Shown piece after piece: positions 1-7,796 of a DNA stretch of 10,661 bases; the first letter of the stretch is position 1, and each line of letters opens with the position of its first letter. The stretch comes from an uncultured Alistipes sp. GTDB lineage: Bacteria > Bacteroidota > Bacteroidia > Bacteroidales > Rikenellaceae. The notes below the pieces were generated by a model. The model did not search any database. It saw only the letters and a program-made list of their open reading frames with translations, and had not been told where the DNA came from. The stretch covers positions 1-10,661 of the forward strand of contig CAKVKI010000078.1 in the NCBI GenBank assembly GCA_934754975.1, written 5' to 3'. Both the position numbers and the translations under genes were made by a program.

Positions 1-1065
1 GTTGTGAAGCTCGGCATAGGTATTGAGCCGGAAATCGGCGCTTTCGACCTTGCCGTCGTTATAAAGTTTCGCCTTGTTGGTGACTTCGACTTCACCCGCC
101 TGCAATGCGGCCGTCGCTCCGTTGTAGAACTCGCAGGAGGTATTGACGTTGAACAGACCGTTGACAACGAACGTGCCTTCGTTGACGATAGTCTTGCAGG
201 AGAAGCTCGTCTGATCGGTGGTGAAAGTACCGCCCTCGAACACATAGATGGCCGGATTGACCGCATTCTGCTGGAGGTTGGCTTTCGCCTCCTTAATATA
301 TACTTCGCCGCCCGGAAGCACCGCAAGGGTCGCCTGTCCGATAGTAACCGACGCATTGAGCGTCAATTTGCCCGCCACGTAGAGAACCGGAGCGGAATGG
401 GGCGAGAACTTACCGTTCAAATTGATATTGCCCGTAACCTCGGCGCCCGCGGGAATGTAATATTCCGCCGCCGCGACATAGGGTTTGGCGATCCAGCTCG
501 CGCCGAGATCAATATTGCCGGCCGGCGTCTGGCGGATAACCGCACCTTCGGCGAAGTCGCTTTCCGTCTTAACCGGCAATGTCGGATAATCGGGCATCGA
601 CGAGCTTTCGCTGCGTGTAACCGCAGCCATGCGGATTTTCGGCGCTTCGGCGCTTTTCATCACGGCGCCCGCAACATTGAGAGCCGCGGAAACAGGCTGC
701 ATACTGACCGACACCGTACCGTCGGGCAGGGTAGTCTGCACATAAAGGTTCTTAACCCCGGCGGGCAGCGTCATGGCCGTCGAGAAAGTAGGCTGCGAAG
801 CCTTTACAACACCCATCGCAACGATATTTTCGTCGGCCAGCACGGGCGACGAATAGATACGTACGACGGCATATTCGGGGACGAGTCCGCTGACACTCGG
901 CATACCGACCGTAGCCGATACGTCACGCGTCATTTTCCAATCGAAGTCTGCAGGTACGGCAGCAACGGGCTGCTGTCCGCCACCTTCGCCTTCGCTCATC
1001 TCTTTCTGGCATGAAATAGCCAAAAACGTCGTCGCAAACAATGCGACAGCGAAAAGTCGTTTCAT
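1..1065 (-). CDS. Surface lipoprotein, probable LruC-domain family (3' end outside window)
   Basis: The first 355 codons are present; the C-terminus lies beyond the left edge. The ATG at 1065-1063 begins a lipoprotein signal peptide (MKRLF, hydrophobic stretch, then A-I-S-C with the lipidated Cys at residue 19). After the Cys comes an acidic/Gly-rich stretch (QKEMSEGEGGG), which in Bacteroidetes often favours export to the cell surface. Residues 38-125 (ADFDW..., then a beta-rich segment ending in LPAGVKNLYVQTTLPDG) resemble the N-terminal region of Bacteroidetes LruC-domain proteins. Residues about 215-355 are rich in short beta-strand repeats (for example NEGTFVVNG, ALQAGEVEV, LYNDGKVES) that suggest a beta-helix or adhesin-like fold. 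The defining C-terminal LruC domain would lie outside the window, so the family call is an inference. A role in surface adhesion or structure is possible but not shown. It has its own promoter and is divergent from the methionine operon. Confidence 0.8.
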   Translation of the reverse strand, partial: MKRLFAVALFATTFLAISCQKEMSEGEGGGQQPVAAVPADFDWKMTRDVSATVGMPSVSGLVPEYAVVRIYSSPVLADENIVAMGVVKASQPTFSTAMTLPAGVKNLYVQTTLPDGTVSVSMQPVSAALNVAGAVMKSAEAPKIRMAAVTRSESSSMPDYPTLPVKTESDFAEGAVIRQTPAGNIDLGASWIAKPYVAAAEYYIPAGAEVTGNINLNGKFSPHSAPVLYVAGKLTLNASVTIGQATLAVLPGGEVYIKEAKANLQQNAVNPAIYVFEGGTFTTDQTSFSCKTIVNEGTFVVNGLFNVNTSCEFYNGATAALQAGEVEVTNKAKLYNDGKVESADFRLNTYAELHN

Positions 1066-1117
1066 AAATTTGATAATTTTAGTCTATCCCTTTGTGCATT
1101 GCGCACATTCTTCGACA

Positions 1118-1146
1118 CAAAGATAAACATTATTTTTAATTTCAAA
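1118..1146 (-). promoter_or_regulatory. Bacteroidetes-type promoter for the LruC-like lipoprotein
   Basis: Reading the minus strand, TTTG (1146-1143) lies 17 bp upstream of TATCTTTG (1125-1118), a full match to the Bacteroidetes -7 consensus TAnnTTTG with a -33-like TTTG. The predicted transcript start is near 1111, giving a leader of about 45 nt before the ATG at 1065. That leader contains a short perfect inverted repeat (TGTGC/GCACA, 1093-1107) of unknown meaning. Confidence 0.65.
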
Positions 1147-1242
1147 TCATTTTCGCTCATTTATTTGACAAAATGGGTCACATTCGCAAAATTGGCATGC
1201 AAAATTCCAGCCGAGAAAAAGGATTTTTCAAAAAAATATCCC

Positions 1243-1274
1243 ATAGCGGGAGTAAAACTCAAAAAAACCGCTAT
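1243..1274. repeat. Nested inverted repeat overlapping the met operon promoter
   Basis: ATAGCGG (1243-1249) is the reverse complement of CCGCTAT (1268-1274). Inside it, GAGT (1250-1253) and ACTC (1257-1260) form a second inverted pair. The right arm overlaps the -7 element at 1272-1279, so the repeat spans roughly -45 to -12 relative to the predicted start. That is where a repressor or activator operator would be expected. There is no close match to a -33 TTTG here. Operator function is inference only. Confidence 0.4.
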
Positions 1275-1279
1275 ATTTG
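1272..1279 (+). promoter_or_regulatory. -7 element of the metY-metX-hom promoter
   Basis: TATATTTG matches the Bacteroidetes -7 consensus TAnnTTTG exactly. The predicted start is at about 1285, some 25 nt before the leader-peptide ATG and about 200 nt before metY. I see no good TTTG at -33, which may mean the promoter depends on an activator or is weak. Confidence 0.6.
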
Positions 1280-1309
1280 CACCATTGGAAATAGATCCGG
1301 ACACTGAAA

Positions 1310-1411
1310 ATGATTGCAATGAACACATACGACAGTTCGTACTGCGGAACCCTCCGCGGTATGATGACTATGGGTATGATGTGCATGCGCAGCCGATTCC
1401 GCCGGGTGTAA
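1310..1411 (+). CDS. Methionine-rich leader peptide (attenuator uORF), 33 aa
   Basis: A short ORF opens at ATG 1310, preceded by A-rich sequence (ACTGAAA), and ends at TAA 1409-1411. It encodes 33 residues, eight of them Met (1, 4, 18, 19, 21, 23, 24, 26). Residues 18-26 read MMTMGMMCM, six Met in nine positions. The next residues are basic (RSRFRRV) and the ORF ends 24 nt before an intrinsic terminator hairpin, with metY beginning after the U tract. This is the layout of a classical leader-peptide attenuator: a ribosome starved for charged tRNA-Met would stall at 1361-1387. Two Cys codons (12 and 25) are also present. The ORF could also start at the second in-frame ATG (1319). The regulatory role is inference from arrangement; the Met clustering is directly visible. 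Confidence 0.8.
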   Translation: MIAMNTYDSSYCGTLRGMMTMGMMCMRSRFRRV

Positions 1412-1443
1412 CCTTTCCGTATGCACGAACGACACAATCCGGC
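1380..1443 (+). promoter_or_regulatory. Alternative RNA pairings of the Met attenuator (1:2 helix and antiterminator)
   Basis: Two pairings can be drawn by hand. First, 1380-1389 (end of the Met codon run) pairs with 1418-1427 in a 10-bp helix with two G-U pairs, including the perfect core GTGCAT/ATGCAC. A ribosome stalled on the Met codons would block it. Second, 1401-1407 (GCCGGGT, touching the leader stop codon) pairs with 1437-1443 (ATCCGGC minus register: ATCCGGC ascending arm of the terminator) in 7 bp with one G-U. A ribosome that reaches the stop would cover 1401-1407 and block this antiterminator, letting the terminator form. A ribosome stalled at 1361-1387 would leave it free. The geometry fits classical attenuation. 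No folding energies were computed. Confidence 0.5.
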
Positions 1444-1467
1444 TTCCTTTGAGGTCGGATTTTTTTG
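1436..1467 (+). terminator. Intrinsic terminator of the Met attenuator, upstream of metY
   Basis: AATCCGGCTTC (1436-1446) pairs with GAGGTCGGATT (1451-1461) in an uninterrupted 11-bp stem containing two G-U pairs, with a CTTT tetraloop, followed directly by a run of T (1460-1466). It sits between the leader-peptide stop codon (1411) and the metY start (1488). It can therefore only control entry into the operon and does not end any full gene. Its left arm is also the target of the candidate antiterminator. Confidence 0.8.
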
Positions 1468-1481
1468 TAACGAATAAATAA

Positions 1482-2770
<1,289 letters not shown>

Positions 2771-2771
<1 letters not shown>

Positions 2772-3787
2772 TGAAACCCCATATTTACATAGCTCCCGGA
2801 CCGTTCTGCCTGGAAACGGGACATACGCTGCCGGAACTGAAGATCGCCTACCATACGTACGGCGAACTGAATGCCGCGCACGACAATGTGGTGTGGGTCT
2901 GCCATGCACTGACGGCCAATTCGGACGTCGCGGACTGGTGGCCGCACACCGTCGAAGCGGGGAAGTTCCTCGATCCGGCGCGTCATTTCGTCGTCTGCGC
3001 CAACATCCTCGGCTCGCACTACGGCACAACGGGACCGCTTCATACGAATCCGCAAACCGGCACACCGTACTACCGGGATTTTCCGCCCTTTACGATCCGC
3101 GACATCGTACGGGCGCATATCCTGCTGGCCGACGCCCTCGGCATCGGACGCATCGGCGCACTGGTCGGAAGTTCGGTGGGAGGATTTCAGGCCGTCGAAT
3201 GGGCCGTTATGGAGCCGAAGCGCATCGACAAACTGGTGCTGATCGCCACCTCGGCCAAGGCGTCGCCGTGGAGCATCGCCATCGACGAGACGCAGCGCAT
3301 GGCCATCGAAGCCGACCGGACGTTCGGCGAGCCGCGCGACGACGCGGGAATGGCCGGTCTTGCGGCGGCCCGCGCCATCGGCCTGCTGACCTACCGGGGA
3401 TCGCTGGGCTACAACCTCACGCAGCAGGACCGTGAAGAACTTCCCGCCGTACACCGCGCATCGAGCTATCAGCAGTATCAGGGAGAGAAGCTCTGCAAAC
3501 GTTACAATGCCTACTCCTATTACGCCATCCTCGACACATTCGACACCCACGATGCAGGACGCGGTCGCGGCGGGGTAGCGGCGGCCCTGCGGCAGATCAC
3601 GGCCCGCACGATCGTCGTAGGCATCACGACCGACATCATCTTCACCCCGGCCGAGATGCGCGAACTGCAGGGCATGATCGCCGGAAGCGTCTACCACGAA
3701 ATAGACTCGCCGTTCGGACACGACGGATTTCTGGTCGAACACGAACAGCTGAACGGCATCCTCCGTCCGTTTATGAATAACGAATAA
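2771..3787 (+). CDS. metX: Homoserine O-acetyltransferase
   Basis: This 338-residue alpha/beta-hydrolase-fold enzyme transfers acetyl from acetyl-CoA to homoserine, giving the substrate of MetY. The N-terminal block (GHTLPELKIAYHTYGELNA, then HALTANSDVADWW) and NILGSHYGTTGP (78-89) are MetX hallmarks. The nucleophile elbow is G-S-S-V-G-G (133-138) with Ser135 as nucleophile. The other triad residues are probably Asp288 (TTDIIFTP) and His317 (SPFGHDGFL), both in the usual positions. The family elbow is often GGSMGG; the GSSVGG seen here is a mild variant. The protein is slightly shorter than many MetX proteins (about 350-380 aa), mainly in the lid region. The ATG shares one base with the metY stop codon. 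Acyl-donor specificity cannot be settled from sequence alone, but the neighbouring MetY argues for acetyl. Confidence 0.93.
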
Positions 3788-3805
3788 TCAACAAATAAGC
3801 AGCAT

Positions 3806-5008
3806 ATGGGTAAAATTAAAATCGGCCTGTTCGGATTCGGCGTTGTCGGACAAGGTATTTACGAAGTGGTCCGCAAATCGAAGAACGCCAATGCCGAAAT
3901 CGTCAAAATCTGCGTCCGCTCGCTCGACAAACCCCGTTCGATCGACCGTTCGCACTTCACGGACTCCCCGGCGGAGATCCTCGACAATCCCGAAATCGAC
4001 CTGATCGTCGAGGTGATCGACGACGCCAAAGCGTCGTACGACATCGTAAAAAGCGCCCTGCTGAAAGGGATTCCCGTCGTTTCGGGCAACAAGACGATGC
4101 TGGCGCACCACCTGCCCGAGATGATCGAAATCCAGAAAAAACACAACGTGGCGCTGCTTTACGACGCGTCGTCGTGCGGTTCGATTCCGGTCATCCGCAA
4201 CCTCGAAGAGTATTACGACAACGACCTGCTGCTCGAAGTGAAAGGTATCCTGAACGGTTCGTCGAACTACATTCTCTCGCGCGTTTTCGACCACAAGGAC
4301 TCCTACGCCAACGCACTGGCGCAGGCGCAGGCGCTGGGATTCGCCGAAAGCGACCCTTCGTTCGACATCGGAGGTTACGATTCGCTGTTCAAACTGGTAA
4401 TCATCACGGTACACGCGCTGGGCACCTATGTCGCACCGGAGCGCATCTTCACATACGGCATTTCGACGATTCACGATGCGGACATCCAGTACGCCCGCGA
4501 GAAAAACGTGAAAATCAAGCTGGTGGCGCAGGTCGTGAAGGTGAGCGACGAACACTTTACGATGTTCGTCATGCCGGAGTTCGTGACGCCCGCCAAGTAT
4601 ATCTACAGCGTCGACGACGAATACAACGGCGTGGTGATCCGCGGCGAGTGTTACGACCGGCAGTTCATGTTCGGCAAAGGAGCCGGAAGCCTTCCGACGG
4701 CTTCGTCGATCCTGAGCGACATCATGGCCCGCCTGCACGGCTACCGCTACGAATACAAGAAGCTGAGCTACATCCAGAAGCCCGACTATACGACCGACAT
4801 CACGCTGAAGATATACGTCCGGTACACGGATACCGACATTCACGGCATCCTGAATTTCACGAAAATCCACGAACAGTACACCAGCGAGAAGAGCAACTAC
4901 GTTATCGGCGACATCCTGCTGAGCGAACTGCTCGCCAAACGCGACCGGCTCTGCGGCGACGACGTGTTCGTGGCCAACATTCCGATTTTCTTCCTGAACC
5001 GCGACTGA
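3806..5008 (+). CDS. hom: Homoserine dehydrogenase
   Basis: This 400-residue enzyme reduces aspartate 4-semialdehyde to homoserine with NAD(P)H, feeding MetX. The Rossmann nucleotide-binding motif G-F-G-V-V-G is at 10-15. SGNK (93-96) and the signature KGILNGSSNYIL (146-157) are in the expected places. ESDPSFDIGGYDSLFK (181-196) carries the substrate-binding acidic residues, with Asp192 and Lys196 matching the catalytic Asp/Lys pair spaced four apart. The remaining C-terminal region (about 330-400: DITLKIYVRYTDTDIHG and on) looks like a short or degenerate ACT-type domain; whether it still senses an amino acid is unknown. There is no aspartokinase domain, so this is the monofunctional form. 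It begins 18 nt after metX and is probably on the same transcript, which makes it a methionine-dedicated homoserine supply and perhaps one of several homoserine dehydrogenases in the genome (inference). Confidence 0.93.
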   Translation: MGKIKIGLFGFGVVGQGIYEVVRKSKNANAEIVKICVRSLDKPRSIDRSHFTDSPAEILDNPEIDLIVEVIDDAKASYDIVKSALLKGIPVVSGNKTMLAHHLPEMIEIQKKHNVALLYDASSCGSIPVIRNLEEYYDNDLLLEVKGILNGSSNYILSRVFDHKDSYANALAQAQALGFAESDPSFDIGGYDSLFKLVIITVHALGTYVAPERIFTYGISTIHDADIQYAREKNVKIKLVAQVVKVSDEHFTMFVMPEFVTPAKYIYSVDDEYNGVVIRGECYDRQFMFGKGAGSLPTASSILSDIMARLHGYRYEYKKLSYIQKPDYTTDITLKIYVRYTDTDIHGILNFTKIHEQYTSEKSNYVIGDILLSELLAKRDRLCGDDVFVANIPIFFLNRD

Positions 5009-5053
5009 CGCCGGGCCTGACCGGACACAACGCGAACTGCGAAGCGGAATACC

Positions 5054-5096
5054 GCAACGAAAAAAGGTCCCCGAACGAGGACCTTTTTTTCGTTGC
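5054..5096. terminator. Bidirectional intrinsic terminator between hom and the convergent lipoprotein gene
   Basis: GCAACG + A6 + GGTCC (5054-5070) pairs with GGACC + T7 + CGTTGC (5079-5096). The stem is about 17 bp with a single extra T, around an 8-nt loop. The A and T tracts flank the GC core on both sides, so it can terminate transcription in both directions: the met operon from the left and the lipoprotein gene ending at 5111 from the right. Confidence 0.85.
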
Positions 5097-5110
5097 CGCG
5101 ATTCAGCGCC

Positions 5111-6430
5111 CTATTTCGCGTCTTTCACGCAGCGCAGCGAAACCCCGTTAGCGGCAGTTTGCGGAGAAATCGCCGGATTGCCGCCGGACGCATAGAACAA
5201 CAATACGCTGTAGCTACTTCCTCCGTCGTCGGTCGTGGCGCTCATCAGATAACCGCTTTTAGCCGACGAGACATAGTTATTTGAAACGGAATTCCACATG
5301 CCAGCGAGCGTAAATCCGAAATCGGGACCCGCGGCCAGCATTTGCAGTTCGTCGATATAAGGCACATGCCAGCCTGCAGGGCAAATCCCCCGGACCGGAG
5401 CGCCGGAAGCGGCCTGGACGCCGCCCAGCGCCGTAGTAAAACTGTACAGCATGCCGTGTTCACGGACATATTCCGCATCTTCGTTGGCATCGGGATACCA
5501 AATACCCTTTGTCAGCAGCGCCGCGTCCGGCACATAGCGCAGGTTCTCGGCCATCCAGACCGTCTCCCCGACAGTCGTCGTCCGGTAGGTCACACCGCCG
5601 TAGGAGAGTGTCTGCGAATCATCACCGCCGTCGAGCGATCCGCCGTCTCCCCAATCCCCGATATCGCCGCTCAGGGCGATTTCGATCTCCTCATTCGTAA
5701 CGAGGAGCGACATATCGTACCTCATTCCGCTTTCGAGCTGAGCCGAAGAGAGGGTTTTACTGCGGCTTCCGCCGTCGCTCATCGTAACCGTAACAGTCAG
5801 GGCCGCCTGCTGAGGAACGAGAACCGCACGATAGGACGCACCGGGCGTCACTTCGAACGCTTTGACCTCCGCAGCGGCAACGCCGCTTTTAGCCGCCGCC
5901 TTCGGCACCGAATAGTCGATCTCCGCCGTCGGAACGAGTCCGCCGACGCTGACCCCGGTGACCGTTGCATCGGAACTATTGGCGACGACGATCGTCAGCT
6001 GCGACATCACATGGTAGAAAATCATGCCGACCGGCGCAGAAACGGGCGTAACGTCGGTTTTTACGGCAGCCAACAGATCGGAGGAGGCATTGCCCTGCGT
6101 CTGATCTGCGGCGACGGTGAATTCGTCCGGTCTCCCGCTTTCGGCATAGGGATAATAGGCCGTCAATACGGACTTTTCGTTCAGGTCGGTGTACCACAAC
6201 AGCCCCGACGCCGTAAAAGCCGTGCCGTCGTAGGTCATCAGGACATTCTCGGCATAAGGAACAGCGCCTTTGGCGATAGTCAGGCCGATACGGTCGCCGG
6301 TATCGAAATGCAGGCCCGTGACGCGCGTACGGATAGCCGGCGCGATTTTCACGCAAGGCGTATCTTTTTCAGACTCTGCACAGCCCGCTATTGCGAGGGC
6401 CACCAGAGCCAGGAATAACATTTTTCTCAT
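5111..6430 (-). CDS. Fimbrillin-like lipoprotein with C-terminal FISUMP domain
   Basis: This is a 439-residue predicted outer-membrane or surface lipoprotein. The signal peptide ends in the lipobox A-I-A-G-C with Cys17, followed by AESEKD. Residues about 28-265 look like a Bacteroidetes fimbrillin-like (Mfa/FimB-type) domain: RTRVTGLHFDTGDRIGLTI, then LLWYTDLNEKSVLTAYYPY, ending with the typical IALSGDIGDWGDGG. A short Gly/Asp linker follows. Residues about 275-437 are a Fibrobacter succinogenes major paralogous (FISUMP) domain, with VWMAENLRY (291-299), GICPAGWHVP (348-357) and the terminal SLRCVKD (431-437). Proteins of this type are thought to be surface structural or adhesive components; the exact role is unknown. 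It has its own promoter in the 72-nt gap after the MFS gene, so it can be expressed separately, and it ends against the bidirectional terminator. Confidence 0.85.
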   Translation of the reverse strand: MRKMLFLALVALAIAGCAESEKDTPCVKIAPAIRTRVTGLHFDTGDRIGLTIAKGAVPYAENVLMTYDGTAFTASGLLWYTDLNEKSVLTAYYPYAESGRPDEFTVAADQTQGNASSDLLAAVKTDVTPVSAPVGMIFYHVMSQLTIVVANSSDATVTGVSVGGLVPTAEIDYSVPKAAAKSGVAAAEVKAFEVTPGASYRAVLVPQQAALTVTVTMSDGGSRSKTLSSAQLESGMRYDMSLLVTNEEIEIALSGDIGDWGDGGSLDGGDDSQTLSYGGVTYRTTTVGETVWMAENLRYVPDAALLTKGIWYPDANEDAEYVREHGMLYSFTTALGGVQAASGAPVRGICPAGWHVPYIDELQMLAAGPDFGFTLAGMWNSVSNNYVSSAKSGYLMSATTDDGGSSYSVLLFYASGGNPAISPQTAANGVSLRCVKDAK

Positions 6431-6463
6431 CTTGTGACAATAACGGAAAGTGACTTTTCAGTA

Positions 6464-6494
6464 CAAAAATAAAACTTTTTACGTTATTATCAAG
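6464..6494 (-). promoter_or_regulatory. Bacteroidetes-type promoter for the fimbrillin-like/FISUMP lipoprotein
   Basis: On the minus strand, TATTTTTG (6471-6464) fits TAnnTTTG exactly. A -33-like CTTG (6494-6491, one base from TTTG) lies 19 bp upstream. The predicted start leaves a leader of about 28 nt before the ATG at 6430. The element lies in the 72-nt gap directly after the MFS stop codon. Confidence 0.6.
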
Positions 6495-6502
6495 TATCTC
6501 AG

Positions 6503-7705
6503 CTAGTTTTTATAGTAGGATTCGTCGAGTCCCAGAATGAAATTATCCCGGCGGCGGAAAGTGACGACTGCGAGCGCCAGCACCAGCGCCGCATTGAAGA
6601 AAAACGGGAAACGGTCGCTGTGGGTTCCGAACAGATGCCGGAAAAGGTCTACGATAAAGGGACAGACCATCACGGCCAGGTAGTTCATCACCATCACGAA
6701 CGACAGCGCCAGCGTCGCCGAGCGGGGCGGGGCGATCGTCGCCGCCTTGTCGTAGATGACGGGCTGTATCACGCCGTAGCCGAAGCCCGTACACAGGACT
6801 CCGACGACGAGCATCGTTTTGTCGCGGAAAATACCCACGCAAAGCAATCCGGCGCAGATCAGCGCGAGCGAAACAAGATTGACATTGCGTTTCAGCAGGC
6901 GGATAATATTGTCGATGAAAAGTCCCGGCAGCATGATCGCCAGGAAGAAAAGCGAAATCAGCACTCCCGAAAACGAGCTGTCGATCTTATAATCATCGAC
7001 CAGGAACGACGCATAGAACGTCACGACCAGCACGGCATAGGTGGCGAAGAAATAGAACAGCATCAGCCCGACGAGCTTGCGGCGGTCGATCATCTTATGG
7101 CGCATCTGAATACTCTGCTCCGGTTCGGGCCGGGAACGCCCGCGCTTGAGAAAAAACGACAGGGCCAGCGAGACGCCCGGCAGGGTGTAGACCAGGAAAG
7201 GCAGATGCCAGTCCACATCGGCCAGATAGCCCGTAACGACAGTAGCCAGCACGAGGGTCAGGTTATTGATCGACGAACTGTACCCCAGCTGGCGTACGCG
7301 GTAGTCACCCGTAAAGTAATCGACTACCAGTCCCGTCGAAAGCGGAATCACCATGCCTGCGCCGATGCCGAGGATGCAGCTGATGACGATCAGCCACGCC
7401 ATGCTTTTGGCAAAAATGCAGGCGACGCCGCTCAGAAAGAAGATCAAAAGTCCTACGGTGAGAATCTTGAGTTTGTCCTTGCCGACGGAGAGTTTGCCCG
7501 AAAGCAGCACGAACGGGATAATAAGCAGCGACGGAAGCGAAGTCAGCATTTGTATTTCGAGGTCGGTAGCCTTGGAAAATATTTTGTTCAGGTCCCCGAG
7601 AATCGGGGAGATCGCAAGTCCCGGCAGCGAGGCGATCGCCGAAACCGACCAGATCGCCAGCAATACCGTAAGTGTGATCGTACCTTTACCTGTTTTGATT
7701 TTCAT
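6503..7705 (-). CDS. MFS transporter, 12 TM, substrate unknown
   Basis: This 400-residue integral inner-membrane protein has about twelve hydrophobic segments. Two six-helix halves are separated by a basic loop at about 186-211 (KRGRSRPEPEQ, MRHKMIDRRK). Between TM2 and TM3 there is a degenerate MFS motif A, G-K-L-S-V-G-K-D-K-L-K (70-80). GIGAGMVIPLSTG (113-125) in TM4 and GFGYGVIQP in the second half are typical of drug:H+ antiporter-like and related MFS carriers. It could be an efflux pump or a small-molecule importer; nothing nearby indicates the substrate. I chose the ATG at 7705. A TTG at 7750 would add 15 residues but lies inside the preceding terminator tract. The gene follows that terminator by about 45 nt, and only a poor promoter (CAAACAAA at 7744-7751, one mismatch from the -7 consensus on the minus strand) is visible. 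Confidence 0.88.
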   Translation of the reverse strand: MKIKTGKGTITLTVLLAIWSVSAIASLPGLAISPILGDLNKIFSKATDLEIQMLTSLPSLLIIPFVLLSGKLSVGKDKLKILTVGLLIFFLSGVACIFAKSMAWLIVISCILGIGAGMVIPLSTGLVVDYFTGDYRVRQLGYSSSINNLTLVLATVVTGYLADVDWHLPFLVYTLPGVSLALSFFLKRGRSRPEPEQSIQMRHKMIDRRKLVGLMLFYFFATYAVLVVTFYASFLVDDYKIDSSFSGVLISLFFLAIMLPGLFIDNIIRLLKRNVNLVSLALICAGLLCVGIFRDKTMLVVGVLCTGFGYGVIQPVIYDKAATIAPPRSATLALSFVMVMNYLAVMVCPFIVDLFRHLFGTHSDRFPFFFNAALVLALAVVTFRRRDNFILGLDESYYKN

Positions 7706-7747
7706 TGCCGGGAGTTTACCGCCCGACACCGCAACTGTTATACCAAA

Positions 7748-7778
7748 CAAAAACGGGCCGGCAGCATGCCGGCCCGTT
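7748..7778 (-). terminator. Intrinsic terminator after the 487-aa lipoprotein gene
   Basis: AACGGGCCGGCA (7752-7763) and TGCCGGCCCGTT (7767-7778) form a perfect 12-bp stem with a 3-nt loop. On the minus strand it is followed by TTTGTTTG, giving a U-rich tail. It lies 18 nt after the stop codon of the lipoprotein gene and just before the MFS gene. MFS expression therefore depends on read-through or on a promoter within about 45 nt. Confidence 0.85.
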
Positions 7779-7796
7779 GTCTTATATATCGGTCGT

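Noticed and set aside
4..1014. Plus-strand ORF of 336 codons opposite the left-edge lipoprotein
   Set aside because: The predicted protein is Arg/His-rich and low in recognisable structure. The opposite strand has a signal peptide, lipobox, promoter and family-like blocks.
1099..1452. Plus-strand ORF of 117 codons across the met leader
   Set aside because: It overlaps the promoter and leader in another frame and has a low-complexity N-terminus. The 33-codon Met-rich ORF explains the region better.
3788..4870. Minus-strand ORF of 360 codons opposite hom
   Set aside because: It is a compositional shadow rich in Val/Arg/Asp; hom on the plus strand has Rossmann and catalytic motifs in the right order.
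7706..7750. TTG start giving a 415-residue MFS protein
   Set aside because: The TTG falls in the tail of the preceding terminator, and the added residues are not typical of MFS N-termini. The ATG at 7705 leads directly into the first membrane segment.
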